DNA of 64,000 nucleotides from CAYSYM01 sp964435115 (GTDB lineage Bacteria > Chloroflexota > UBA6077 > CF-72), in the NCBI GenBank assembly GCA_964435115.1, contig CAYSYM010000002.1, forward strand, positions 62,001 through 126,000, given 5' to 3'. Numbering within the stretch: the stretch's first letter is position 1; each line of letters opens with the position of its first letter. Positions 51,849 through 59,334 of this stretch are shown piece by piece. The position numbers and the translations under genes were made by a program. The notes under the pieces were generated by a model. It did not search any database and was not told the origin of the DNA. It was given only the letters and a program-made list of their open reading frames with translations.

Positions 51849-51889
51849 CCGGCGACGGGCGGATCACGGGCGAGACGGAGAGGTACGGC

Positions 51890-51895
51890 TATGAT
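51890..51895 (+). promoter_or_regulatory. -10 box before pyrF
   Basis: TATGAT lies about 45 bases upstream of the first codons that match orotidine-phosphate decarboxylase and is the best promoter element in the gap. Confidence 0.4.
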
Positions 51896-51939
51896 ACAGG
51901 CACCCTTCTCGCGGCCTCTGGCGCCGCGCCGGTCGTCTC

Positions 51940-52794
51940 CTGGCCACCCAATTCCTCGACAAGCTCCTCAGCACGGCGCGCTCCAATCGCTCCTGGCTGT
52001 GCGTGGGCCTGGATCCGGACCGGGCGCTGGCGCCGCCGCATCTGCTGCGCTCAGCCGGCGACGACTGGGTGGTCCAGCTCAACCGCGGGATCATCGAGGC
52101 GACGCAGGACCTGGTGTGCTGTTACAAGCCGAACCTGGCCTTCTACGAGGCGATGGGAGAGGCGGGCTACCAGGCGCTCCGGGAGAGCCTGCGCGCCATT
52201 CCCGCGCAGATCCCTACCCTCGCCGATGCCAAGCGCGGCGACATCGGGAACACGTCGCGCGGCTACGCCCGAGCGCTCTTCGACGTACTTGGCTTCGACT
52301 CCGCCACGGTGAACCCGTACCTCGGGGGCGACGCGCTGCGGCCCTTCTTCGACTACCAGGACAAGGGAGTATTCGTGCTGTGCCGCACGAGCAACCCCGG
52401 CTCGGCGGACCTCCAGGAGCTCCCGGTGCGGCGAGCGGATGGGAGTGAGGAGCCGCTCTACTGCGTGGTGGCGCGTCGCGCGCTCGAGTGGGGCCGGCGC
52501 GGAACGGTGGGGCTGGTAGTTGGCGCCACGTTCCCGGCGGACGTGGCCGCCGTGCGCCAGATCGCCCCTGAGGCACCCATCTTGCTCCCTGGCGTGGGGT
52601 CGCAGGCGGGCGACCTGGAGGTAGCGGTGCGGGCGGGCGTGGATGCCCAGGGTGAGCGGGCGCTGGTGAACGTGAGCCGGGCGGTGCTCTACGCCAGCAG
52701 CGGGGAGGACTGGCAGGCCGCGGCCCGGCGCGAGGCGAGCGCGTTGCGCGAGGCGATCAACGCAGCTCGCGCCACGCACGCGGGAGCGCGATGA
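51940..52794 (+). CDS. pyrF: Orotidine 5'-phosphate decarboxylase (type 2)
   Basis: PyrF makes UMP from OMP, the last step of pyrimidine synthesis. The protein shows FLDKLLSTARSNRSWLCVGLDPD at its start (given here only in part), CCYKPNLAFYEA, the catalytic set LADAKRGDIGNTS and NPYLGGDALRPF, and LLPGVGSQAGD at the phosphate site, as in the 270-280-residue type 2 group. No ATG, GTG or TTG lies in frame before LCVGLDPD after the stop at 51892. The codon at 51940 is CTG, which I use as a provisional start (284 residues). The GTG at 52003 would remove the first strand. It overlaps the DUF951 gene by ATGA. Confidence 0.85.
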   Translation: MATQFLDKLLSTARSNRSWLCVGLDPDRALAPPHLLRSAGDDWVVQLNRGIIEATQDLVCCYKPNLAFYEAMGEAGYQALRESLRAIPAQIPTLADAKRGDIGNTSRGYARALFDVLGFDSATVNPYLGGDALRPFFDYQDKGVFVLCRTSNPGSADLQELPVRRADGSEEPLYCVVARRALEWGRRGTVGLVVGATFPADVAAVRQIAPEAPILLPGVGSQAGDLEVAVRAGVDAQGERALVNVSRAVLYASSGEDWQAAARREASALREAINAARATHAGAR

Positions 52795-53060
52795 GCGTCG
52801 CCAAGTTCGTCGACGTGCGGCTGGGCGACGAGGTGCGGCTACGGAAGCCGCACCCGTGCGGCTCGACAGACTGGACCGTGGTCCGTCTGGGGGCGGACAT
52901 CGGGCTGACCTGCCACACCTGTCGGCACCGCGTGCTGCTGCCGCGCAGCCAGTTCGAGCGGCGGCTGAAGAGGATCCTATCGCGGCCAGGGTCGGCTGGC
53001 AGCGGACTGGGCGCGCCAGCCCCGGCGGACGCGCCGAACGTGGAGCCTCCCGCTGGCTGA
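52791..53060 (+). CDS. DUF951 family protein
   Basis: The 89-residue protein matches DUF951: DVRLGDEVRLRKPHPCGS, WTVVRLGADIGLTCHTCRHRV and LPRSQFERRLKR, with three cysteines that could bind zinc. The family is small, conserved in Firmicutes and Chloroflexota, and has an OB-like or SH3-like appearance; its function is unknown. The last 25 residues are Pro/Ala-rich and variable. It is translationally coupled to pyrF. Confidence 0.85.
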   Translation: MSVAKFVDVRLGDEVRLRKPHPCGSTDWTVVRLGADIGLTCHTCRHRVLLPRSQFERRLKRILSRPGSAGSGLGAPAPADAPNVEPPAG

Positions 53061-53088
53061 GCACGCCGAGCCGGCCGCCCGCGCGCGC

Positions 53089-54462
53089 GTGCTACCCGTT
53101 CCGCCGGTTCCCACTCCGGCCGCCCCGCCCGCCCGGGGGGAGGGAGCGGACCGCGCCATCTGGCGGAATCGCGCCTTCCTGCTCCTGTGGCTGGCGCAGG
53201 CCATCAGCCAGACGGCGCAGAACGCCATCTGGTACGGCATCGTCGTCCTCGTCCAGCAGCGCAGCAACTCCAGCACGCAGCTCAGCATCGCGGTGCTGAC
53301 GCTGATCGTTCCCAGCGTCATCTTCGGCGTGCTCGCCGGCGTCTACGTCGACCGGTGGGACAAGCGGAAGGTCCTCATCGCCACGAACCTGCTGCGCGGC
53401 GGAGTGGCGTTCAGCTATGCGGCCGTCGGCCTGGTGGGCACGGTCCCGCTGGGTCTGCTGTTCCTCGTGAACTTCCTGTTCTCGACCATCGGCCAGTTCT
53501 TCGCGCCCGCCGAGGCGGCCATGATTCCCACGCTGGTCGGGTTGCGTCGCCTTCTCCAGGCGAACGGGCTGTTCCACCTCACCTTCACCGCGTCCCAGCT
53601 CGTCGGGCTGGTCCTGCTCGGGCCCCTCCTCGCGAAAGTGGTGGGCGTGAACGGGCTGTTCATCGCCATGGCCGCGGCCATCGTCCTCTGCGGGGCGCTG
53701 GTGTGGCCCCTCCCCGGCCACCGCGGGGCGCACGACCCGCGAGTCCCTGCCTCGGGCCGCGAGGCGATCGCCGGGGTGTGGGCGGACGTGCGCGACGTGG
53801 GCGCCTTCGTCCTGCGGGAGCGTGTGGTGGCGCTCGCCATGATCCAGTGGACGATTGGCGCCATCCTCGGCCTGGTGGTGGCGACGCTGGTGCCCGGGTT
53901 CGCGGAGCGGCTGCTCCGCGTGCGCGCGGAGGACGCCGTGTTCGTGCTGGCCCCGGCCGGCATCGGAACGGTGGTCGGCACGGCGTTGCTGAACCGCTGG
54001 GGCTCGCGCTTCGACAAGCACTTCCTCGCCAACCTCGGCCTCTTCACGCTGGCGGTCGCGCTCGGGCTGGTGGGCGGGCTGGCGCTGGTGACCGAGTGGG
54101 CCTCGCAGGGTAACCCGCCACGCGTCGACCTCCCCGCCCTCGGGGAGGTGAGCGGGCTGGTCCCGGTGGTCATGTCCCTGGCGCTGGTGGCCGGGTTCGG
54201 GTTCGTGACCACCATCGTCTCCACGCAGACGTTCCTGCAGGAACGGGCGCCGGTGCACCTGCGCGGGCGGGTGTTCGCCGTACAGTTGATGTTGAGCAAC
54301 CTGGCGAGCATCCTGCCGCTCCTGCTGCTGGGCGGCCTGGCTGACCTGATCGGCGTGGACAAGACGCTCCTGCTTACGGGCCTGCTGATCGGCGTGGCGG
54401 GCGTGGTCAGCACGCGCGTCGCGCCCGGCGTGCCGCCGTGGGGTCGCGCCGCCAGCGGGTGA
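53089..54462 (+). CDS. Major facilitator superfamily transporter
   Basis: The 457-residue protein has 12 helices. The first loop motif GVYVDRWDKRKVLI near residue 87 is the MFS motif A, and the first helix AFLLLWLAQAISQTAQNAIWYG is typical of the EntS/MFS_3 exporters. The second half starts near residue 240. The substrate is unknown; relatives export siderophores or drugs. The GTG start at 53089 lies 28 bases after the DUF951 gene, with no clear ribosome site. Confidence 0.85.
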   Translation: MLPVPPVPTPAAPPARGEGADRAIWRNRAFLLLWLAQAISQTAQNAIWYGIVVLVQQRSNSSTQLSIAVLTLIVPSVIFGVLAGVYVDRWDKRKVLIATNLLRGGVAFSYAAVGLVGTVPLGLLFLVNFLFSTIGQFFAPAEAAMIPTLVGLRRLLQANGLFHLTFTASQLVGLVLLGPLLAKVVGVNGLFIAMAAAIVLCGALVWPLPGHRGAHDPRVPASGREAIAGVWADVRDVGAFVLRERVVALAMIQWTIGAILGLVVATLVPGFAERLLRVRAEDAVFVLAPAGIGTVVGTALLNRWGSRFDKHFLANLGLFTLAVALGLVGGLALVTEWASQGNPPRVDLPALGEVSGLVPVVMSLALVAGFGFVTTIVSTQTFLQERAPVHLRGRVFAVQLMLSNLASILPLLLLGGLADLIGVDKTLLLTGLLIGVAGVVSTRVAPGVPPWGRAASG

Positions 54463-54541
54463 ACGGGCCGGGCCCACTCCCTCAGATCCCGGCGGTGGCC
54501 GCCGGGCGCCGCGATTCCCGCGGAGGGGGGCCTGGCGTCGG

Positions 54542-54664
54542 GTATGATTCGACCAGGCGCTCCGCGCGCCTTCCCTGGCGGGCTCCGCGCTCGGGCGGGA
54601 GGTTGGAAGGGCTCCGCACAGGTGGCCCAGAGGCGGAGCGACGACCGACCGGAGGCCGCCCCGC
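54542..54664 (+). other. Structured leader upstream of ybaB
   Basis: TATGAT at 54542-54547 is a likely -10 box. The following 110 bases fold into at least two strong hairpins: AGGCGC/GCGCCT at 54555-54571 and GCTCCGC/GCGGAGC at 54611-54639. No known riboswitch or the small SRP RNA motif is recognisable. A CGGAGG-like ribosome site precedes the ybaB start. Confidence 0.4.
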
Positions 54665-54982
54665 ATGATGAACGCCGAGATGATGCGCCAGGTTCAAGCG
54701 CGCATCCAGAAGATGCAGTCCGACCTGGCCCGGGAAGAGGTCGAGGCGTCGGCGGGCGGTGGCGCTGTCACGGTGACGGTGTCGGAGATCGGGATGGGCC
54801 CCGCCCAGGCCAGGCTGCGGTCGATCAGGATCAGCCCGGAAGCCGTCGATCCCGACGACGTGGAGACACTCGAGGACCTCGTGCTGGCGGCGACGAACGA
54901 GGCGCTGGCGAAGGCGCAACAGGTTGCCGCGCAGAAGATGGCTGCGCTCACCGGCGGGATGAAGCTCCCGGGGCTGTTCTAG
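54665..54982 (+). CDS. ybaB: Nucleoid-associated protein YbaB/EbfC
   Basis: The 105-residue DNA-binding dimer has the family core: a first helix MRQVQARIQKMQSDLARE, strands VTVTVSEIGMG and LRSIRISPEAV, and the final helix LVLAATNEALAKAQQVAAQKM with LPGLF at the end. It lies before recR, its standard neighbour; dnaX, the usual upstream partner, is missing and an MFS gene stands there. Two ATG codons at 54665 and 54668 are both possible starts. Confidence 0.93.
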   Translation: MMNAEMMRQVQARIQKMQSDLAREEVEASAGGGAVTVTVSEIGMGPAQARLRSIRISPEAVDPDDVETLEDLVLAATNEALAKAQQVAAQKMAALTGGMKLPGLF

Positions 54983-55000
54983 GAGAGGACTGGGCGATGA

Positions 55001-55039
55001 GGACTGAGGACTGAGAAAGGGCTGCTGAGCCCTCAGTCC
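55001..55039 (+). repeat. Inverted repeat between ybaB and recR
   Basis: GGACTGAG occurs twice in tandem from 55001, and its inverse CTCAGTCC is at 55032-55039; a smaller GGGCT/AGCCC hairpin lies inside. It could be an attenuator or RNA-stability hairpin between the two genes. Confidence 0.35.
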
Positions 55040-55065
55040 CCGGCCGCCATAGCTCCGCCGCCGTT

Positions 55066-55665
55066 ATGCAGACCACCATCGAGCCGATCGCGCGGGTCGT
55101 CGAGGCGCTCGCGAGCCTGCCGGGTATCGGGCCCAAGACGGCCCAGCGTCTGACCTTCCACCTCCTGCGCGAGCCTCGGGAGACCTCGCATGGGCTGGCG
55201 GAGGCCATCCTCCAGATGAAGGATGCCGTGCGCTTCTGCTCGCTCTGCTGGAACATCACCGACCAGGACCCGTGCGGCATCTGCCGCTCGGAGCAGCGCG
55301 ACCGCAGCGTCATCTGCGTGGTGGAGGAGCCGCTGGACATCCTCGCGTTGGAACGCACCCGCGTCTACCGGGGGCTGTACCACGTGCTCCACGGCGCGCT
55401 GGACCCCCTGCATGGCGTGGCGGTTGAGGATCTGAAGATCCCGCAGCTCCTGCGCCGCGTGGACGATGGCTCGGTCCGGGAGGTGATCCTGGCCACCAAC
55501 CCGAACGTGGAAGGGGACGCGACGGCGGGCTACCTGGAGCGGCTGCTGCGGCCGCTGGGGATCGGCATCTCGCGGATCGCGCGCGGGCTGCCGGTGGGCG
55601 GAGACCTCGAGTACGCCGACGAAGTGACGCTGGCGCGTGCCCTGGAGGGGCGACGGAGCGTCTAG
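55066..55665 (+). CDS. recR: Recombination protein RecR
   Basis: RecR works with RecF and RecO to load RecA at gaps. The 199-residue protein has a helix-hairpin-helix (LASLPGIGPKTAQRLTFHLL), a four-cysteine zinc finger (FCSLCWNITDQDPCGIC), a Toprim domain (ICVVEEPLDILALE ... LATNPNVEGDATAGYL) and the C-terminal Walker B-like ISRIARGLPVGGDLEYAD. Its stop overlaps the stop of the convergent defence-remnant gene by two bases. Confidence 0.96.
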   Translation: MQTTIEPIARVVEALASLPGIGPKTAQRLTFHLLREPRETSHGLAEAILQMKDAVRFCSLCWNITDQDPCGICRSEQRDRSVICVVEEPLDILALERTRVYRGLYHVLHGALDPLHGVAVEDLKIPQLLRRVDDGSVREVILATNPNVEGDATAGYLERLLRPLGIGISRIARGLPVGGDLEYADEVTLARALEGRRSV

Positions 55666-56312
55666 AATTCCCAGGCGGGCGCACGGGCGGCCGCCTCTGC
55701 CGCGTCCGGCGCCAGCACCACGAGCGCGTTGCGGTAGGTGCGAAAGGTCGTGCCGGCTTTGCCGAGCAGCTCCTCTACGAACGCCGTCGTCGCGCTACTC
55801 TGCCGCGCCTGCTGGGGCGACAGCACCGCCAGCTTGAGCTGCTTGGTATCGGGCACGTCCTGGGAAGCTCTGGGCCAGAGCGTGACGCACAGCTCGCTGC
55901 CGGCCAGGCGCTCGAGCCGCTCGCGGATCGCCGCTCCGATCTGGTCGTCCTGGACGTGCTCTTCCTTCTCGACGATGATGCGGTTCAGGTTGGGCTGGTT
56001 GGAGAAGGCGTACAGGCCGCTCTCCGCGTGCACGTACCACAGCTCCCCCTCCAGCCGTCCCAGCCCGTCCCCGACCAGCGCCGCCGGCATCCCCTCGCGC
56101 AACGCCGCCAGCCGCAGCCGCTCCTCCCGACGGGCGGGATCATCCGGTAGGAGCGCGGCCAGGGCGGTCGCCCGCGAGGTCGCCAGTGGCCGCCGCGCCC
56201 ACCAGATGTGCAGTGTTGAGATGTGCCCGTGGCGGATGTTCTTCTCCCGCACCGACTCCTCCGACACCCGGCGGATCGGGAAGTCGGCCTCGATCAATCG
56301 CTGCTTGTCCAT
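55662..56312 (-). pseudogene. Chimeric remnant: DUF1156 N-terminus joined to DUF499 segment
   Basis: The 216-residue frame joins two unrelated families. Residues 1 to about 65 (IEADFPIRRVSEESVREKN, then HISTLHIWWARRPLATSRA) are the N-terminus of DUF1156 DNA methylases. From about residue 88 (LWYVHAESGLYAFSNQPN, LNRIIVEKEEHVQDDQ) it matches the middle of DUF499 AAA-like ATPases. These proteins are normally separate, adjacent members of a predicted defence system. An in-frame deletion of several kilobases is the likely origin. Both catalytic parts are missing. The start (MDKQRLIE) is one base after the hicA stop. Confidence 0.7.
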
Positions 56313-56313
56313 A

Positions 56314-56526
56314 TCAGGCCTGCTCAAATTCCGCCCAGTCGATTCCTAGCTGGCGGACGGCTGCACGCACAGTTCCCAACTTCAGGTCCTTTGCGCCCCA
56401 GTCTGGTAGGACGGTCGCGCGCCCTGTTGCGGGATTGAACCATTTCCGGTGCGACCCACCTCCACGGCGCGGGAGCTCCTGGCAGTTCAGCGCCCTCAGC
56501 TTCCCGGCCACGTCGCGGTACTTCAT
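56314..56526 (-). CDS. hicA: HicA-type toxin
   Basis: The 70-residue double-stranded-RNA-binding-fold mRNA interferase has the conserved start MKYRDVAGKLRALN, the catalytic histidine in GGSHRKWFNP and the C-terminal LKLGTVRAAVRQLGI. It is intact. The start overlaps the hicB stop by ATGA; antitoxin-first order is less usual than toxin-first but known. Confidence 0.88.
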   Translation of the reverse strand: MKYRDVAGKLRALNCQELPRRGGGSHRKWFNPATGRATVLPDWGAKDLKLGTVRAAVRQLGIDWAEFEQA

Positions 56527-56774
56527 GCCTCCGGCACAAGGTATTCAAACCAGATCGGATCCACTTGTGGGTCCTGATGCAGATTTCTCGGCAGGGGTCT
56601 GCCAAGGTCCTCATACATCTCCACCACCGCCCGCAAGGCGTCTCGAACGTTGTCGAGCACCTCTTCAACAGTGTCGCCTTCGGTGACCAGCTCCGGCAGG
56701 ACTGGACTTGTCACGGTGTACCCACCTTCAGACTGAAGATGCAGGAGCAGCGGGACTTTATAGAGCTGAGGCAC
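56523..56774 (-). CDS. hicB: HicB-type antitoxin
   Basis: The protein has the partial RNase-H-like HicB fold: GGYTVTSPVLPELVTEGDTVEEVLDNVRDAL (here only partly listed) is the family core. No C-terminal DNA-binding domain is seen in its 83 residues. I choose the GTG giving MPQLYKVPLLL because AGGAGGTGAG lies about eight bases upstream; a GTG nine bases earlier overlaps that site. It is coupled to hicA. Confidence 0.85.
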   Translation of the reverse strand: MPQLYKVPLLLHLQSEGGYTVTSPVLPELVTEGDTVEEVLDNVRDALRAVVEMYEDLGRPLPRNLHQDPQVDPIWFEYLVPEA

Positions 56775-56779
56775 TCGAC

Positions 56780-56866
56780 TCACCTCCTCAACAGAACCGA
56801 CTTGGGAAGCGACTTGCGCCGCCGAGTGGGGTCATCGGGTGGCAGCGCCTGAAGCTCGTCCGTCAT
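56780..56866 (-). CDS. 28-codon ORF bridging MNT and HicB
   Basis: The peptide starts MTDELQALPPDDPTRRRK and ends after 28 residues. Its ATG overlaps the MNT gene stop (ATGA) and its last codons contain the strong ribosome site of hicB. It resembles no family I know. It may be a translational relay, or the start of a lost HEPN partner of the MNT gene. Confidence 0.35.
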   Translation of the reverse strand: MTDELQALPPDDPTRRRKSLPKSVLLRR

Positions 56867-57219
56867 ACGGGGACCGCCTCTTTCCGCACCTGCACGAGAA
56901 ACGGATTCCAGCGAGATTTCGCCCAGTCGGTCGACACGGGCACGGTGGAGATCAGCACGTCGTACTTGAGGCAGATATCGGATACGATCTGGCTGGAACG
57001 GCCAGTCTCCTCGCCTGGCCTCACATCTCCCGCCAGCACGACCAGCACGTCGATATCGGACGACTCGGGGTCAAAGTCGCCCCGCGCGTACGAGCCGTAG
57101 AGGTACACCCCGCGCAGCCGCTCGCCGTAGATGCTGGCCAGCGCGGCTTTCAGCTCGCCCAGGGCCGCCGCGACCTCGGGCGGCAGCTCACGCGTGCGCT
57201 GGCTGCTCAGATTGTTCAT
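56863..57219 (-). CDS. MNT-type nucleotidyltransferase (antitoxin-like)
   Basis: The 118-residue protein has the minimal nucleotidyltransferase signature GVYLYGSYARGDFDPESSD ending in IDVLVVL, with the GS and D-x-D metal residues. MNT proteins are usually antitoxins that adenylylate a HEPN toxin; no HEPN gene is adjacent. It starts inside the stop of the DUF5615 gene (ATGA). Confidence 0.85.
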   Translation of the reverse strand: MNNLSSQRTRELPPEVAAALGELKAALASIYGERLRGVYLYGSYARGDFDPESSDIDVLVVLAGDVRPGEETGRSSQIVSDICLKYDVLISTVPVSTDWAKSRWNPFLVQVRKEAVPV

Positions 57220-57548
57220 AGGAACTCCACGTGGCTGGCCATATCTTCCGGGCTCAAGACGTCGTGGATCAGCATCAGGCCGCGGATGATGGTGCCAGTT
57301 GGCGTCCCCTGCGGCGCATAGGCGATCCCCGCGTGCGGGTGACCGGCGGCGTGCAGGCGCAGGAAGTCCGCGTCCTGGGTGAAGATCACGCGGCCTTCTC
57401 TCAGCGCGAGCGCCAGGTGCTGTTGGTCCTCCGCTTCCAGCATGCCGGCCTCCTGGGCCCTCAACACATCCACCCCGCGGCGGCGCAACCCCTCCGTCAC
57501 CGCTCTCGGCACGTGCTCGTCCATGTAGAACTTGATTGGCTCAGCCAC
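57216..57548 (-). CDS. DUF5615 PIN-like toxin
   Basis: The 110-residue PIN-like protein starts with FYMDEHVPRAVTEGLRRRGVD and has VIFTQDADFLRL and HAGIAYAP, giving the acidic cluster of the Mut7-C/DUF5615 fold. DUF5615 proteins are ribonuclease-type toxins paired with DUF433 antitoxins. The start overlaps the DUF433 stop by eight bases, confirming the pair. Confidence 0.87.
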   Translation of the reverse strand: MAEPIKFYMDEHVPRAVTEGLRRRGVDVLRAQEAGMLEAEDQQHLALALREGRVIFTQDADFLRLHAAGHPHAGIAYAPQGTPTGTIIRGLMLIHDVLSPEDMASHVEFL

Positions 57549-57837
57549 CGAGCTTCGCCCGCAGTTTCGAGGGGATACGCTGGCGCAGCTCGGCGACGAA
57601 GGCCTCGTCCACCCTGATCGCCCGGTCGATCTCCTCGCGGTGGTCGTAGTAGTAGGCCAGCGCCGCGTACACGTCGGCCAGCGACAGGCCGTACTCGGTG
57701 GCGATCTCGTCCGCGCTCAGGCCCAGGCGCTCGTGCCAGACCACGACGTCTTGCACCCTGATCCGGTGCCCGGCGATGCGTGGTTTGCCCCCCGCCACAC
57801 CGGGGGTGATCTCGATATGGCCCGACACCGTGTCCAC
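57541..57837 (-). CDS. DUF433 antitoxin
   Basis: The 98-residue protein has the DUF433 core: GHIEITPGVAGGKPRIAGHRIRV, then LGLSADEIATEYGLSLADVYAAL (listed in part) and YYYDHREEIDR. DUF433 proteins have a helix-turn-helix and neutralise DUF5615 toxins. It follows the DUF3883 fragment by 24 bases. Confidence 0.87.
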   Translation of the reverse strand: MDTVSGHIEITPGVAGGKPRIAGHRIRVQDVVVWHERLGLSADEIATEYGLSLADVYAALAYYYDHREEIDRAIRVDEAFVAELRQRIPSKLRAKLGG

Positions 57838-57861
57838 TTCGACCTCCGCTCCGGCCGCCTT

Positions 57862-58257
57862 TCACCTGGTGGCCGCTTCTTTCCAGCCCCTGACCACGTA
57901 GCGCACGACCTCGACCACCTCGTCCGGGTGCAGCTTTGTCGCCGGATCCTGGATCGTATGGAGTTCCGCCGTCGTGGCCGCATGTTCGACAACGTACAGC
58001 CAGTACTCGCCGCCCAGCCGCTGTGCCATCAGCCACTCGTTGGGCGTCAGCGCGACGGCCCCGGTGCGCGCCCGCGCCTTCACCTCGATGGAGCGCACCG
58101 CGCCGTCGGCCGCCGTCGAGCGGAGGTCGTAGCCGAGGTTCTCCGACGAGACGTCCTCGGGGCTGCGCCCCTGCGCCCGCTCGTACTCCAGCGCCACCCC
58201 CACGCACTCCGGCCAGAAGTCGGCCTCGACCATCGCCCCGACATCAAGCGGCTTCAT
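57862..58257 (-). CDS. DUF3883 (NO VEIN C-terminal) nuclease-like domain protein, probably a fragment
   Basis: The 131-residue protein is a DUF3883 domain: ENLGYDLRSTAADG and RSIEVKARARTG give the Asp and Glu-x-Lys of a PD-(D/E)xK nuclease-like core, followed by LTPNEWLMAQRLG and YWLYVVEHA. In many genomes this domain is the C-terminus of a large helicase in defence islands, so this may be the surviving tail of one. Alternatively it is a stand-alone small protein, since it has a coupled start (ATGA with the upstream gene). Confidence 0.7.
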   Translation of the reverse strand: MKPLDVGAMVEADFWPECVGVALEYERAQGRSPEDVSSENLGYDLRSTAADGAVRSIEVKARARTGAVALTPNEWLMAQRLGGEYWLYVVEHAATTAELHTIQDPATKLHPDEVVEVVRYVVRGWKEAATR

Positions 58258-58472
58258 GGTTGCTTCTCACCCGCTCCCGGCGCCTGGCCTGATGCGCCTA
58301 CCGGCTCGAGCAACGCCTCGATGTCCTCCCGCTTGATGCGGATCACCTTCTCGCCCGCGACGCGGTACCCCTTCAGCTTGCCCTCGGCGATGTAGCGGTG
58401 GATGGTGCGCGTCGAGAGCGCCAGGAGCGCGGCCGTCTCCCGGATCGTCAGGTAGGGACGCGACGTGTCCAT
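58254..58472 (-). CDS. Excisionase-family (MerR-like HTH) DNA-binding protein
   Basis: The 72-residue protein has the HTH_17 pattern YLTIRETAALLALSTRTIHR, IAEGKLKGYRVAGEKVIRI and KREDIEALL. Such proteins act as recombination directionality factors or as small regulators in mobile and defence loci. It is the first gene of the minus-strand array and may regulate it. The start giving MDTSRPYLT is preferred; an ATG or GTG up to 30 bases earlier is possible. Confidence 0.8.
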   Translation of the reverse strand: MDTSRPYLTIRETAALLALSTRTIHRYIAEGKLKGYRVAGEKVIRIKREDIEALLEPVGASGQAPGAGEKQP

Positions 58473-58926
58473 CAGAGCTGCAACCATGGACAAGCTGGCC
58501 ACGTGGTGGCCATCGTACGCGGTATGTCACCCCATAGCGATGCGTTTCAGCCTATGACTCCTTCACGCTTAGCCCGGACGCCGCGCTACCAGATGCTTCG
58601 CCCAGAGGTTCGCGCCATTGCGCCGCTCGAGGGGATGCCGTTGTAGCGGCCGCGGCATGCCCAGCGCCAGGTCGTGGGCGGTCTGAGAGTGAAAGGCCGC
58701 GACCAACACAGTTGCCAGCACGCGGGCGAATCGCTGTCGGGTCGCACGTTCCGGCGCCGCCGCCGGGGCTGCATCAAGGAGAGCCGCGAATGGCCAGCCG
58801 AGCGCCGGCCGGTCAGAATCGCGATCAGCAACGAGTGGCCGAAAGGCAAGGCGGAAGGCATAGATTCCAGGCCCGGTGGTGGACGCTGGGCAGTGGTGCC
58901 GGTTCGACGCGAGATGAGCAGCCCGG
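58473..58926. other. Stretch without a recognisable gene
   Basis: Both strands have open frames, but none resembles a known protein or has a good start. It separates the minus-strand toxin-antitoxin array from the plus-strand VapBC-type pair. Confidence 0.4.
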
Positions 58927-58949
58927 TACAATGTTGACACTATAGTGTC
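58927..58949 (+). promoter_or_regulatory. Promoter and palindromic operator of the RHH/VapC pair
   Basis: TACAAT at 58927-58932 is a -10 box. A perfect 14-bp palindrome, GACACTATAGTGTC, lies at 58936-58949 over the expected start of transcription, so a bound antitoxin would block transcription. Confidence 0.65.
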
Positions 58950-58971
58950 GTGTCTAGGGAAGGGAGTAGCG

Positions 58972-59316
58972 GTGGCGAGAGTGACCCTGCGGCTGCCTGA
59001 GGACCTGCACCGACGATTGCGCTCCACCTCGGAGCGCACCGGATCGTCACTGAATGAGTTGATCGTCGCCGCGCTGAGCCAGGCCCTCGCGCAGGGTGAG
59101 GTGGCGGGCCAGGCCGAGAGCTCGCTGCTGGAGCAGGTGCAGCACGTCCGGCGGGCCCTGGGCGACCTGGCCGTCGAGGTGGATGCGCGCCACCTGCCGC
59201 CGCACCTGCGCCCGAGCGACGACCTGCCGGACACCGACACCCTCAGGCAGTCAATGCCCGCGCTCGTTCCGCCCCTCTCGGCCACGATCAGCGCCGACCG
59301 CGAAGACCGCTTCTAG
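58972..59316 (+). CDS. Ribbon-helix-helix antitoxin (VapB-like)
   Basis: The 114-residue protein begins VARVTLRLPEDLHRRL then SSLNELIVAAL, a ribbon-helix-helix DNA-binding fold, followed by a helical and Pro-rich toxin-binding tail. The GTG start follows GAAGGGAG. It precedes a PIN toxin gene by 18 bases and likely binds the palindrome upstream. Confidence 0.8.
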   Translation: MARVTLRLPEDLHRRLRSTSERTGSSLNELIVAALSQALAQGEVAGQAESSLLEQVQHVRRALGDLAVEVDARHLPPHLRPSDDLPDTDTLRQSMPALVPPLSATISADREDRF

Positions 59317-59334
59317 AGGGCCAGGCGCCTGCTT

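Noticed and set aside
54542..54664. Small SRP (4.5S) RNA, often near dnaX-ybaB-recR
   Set aside because: The conserved tip with GGAAG...CAGG in the right pairing was not found.
58569..59285. Minus-strand frame of 238 codons opposite the RHH antitoxin
   Set aside because: It overlaps a well-supported gene, has a composition typical of antisense GC-rich DNA and matches nothing.
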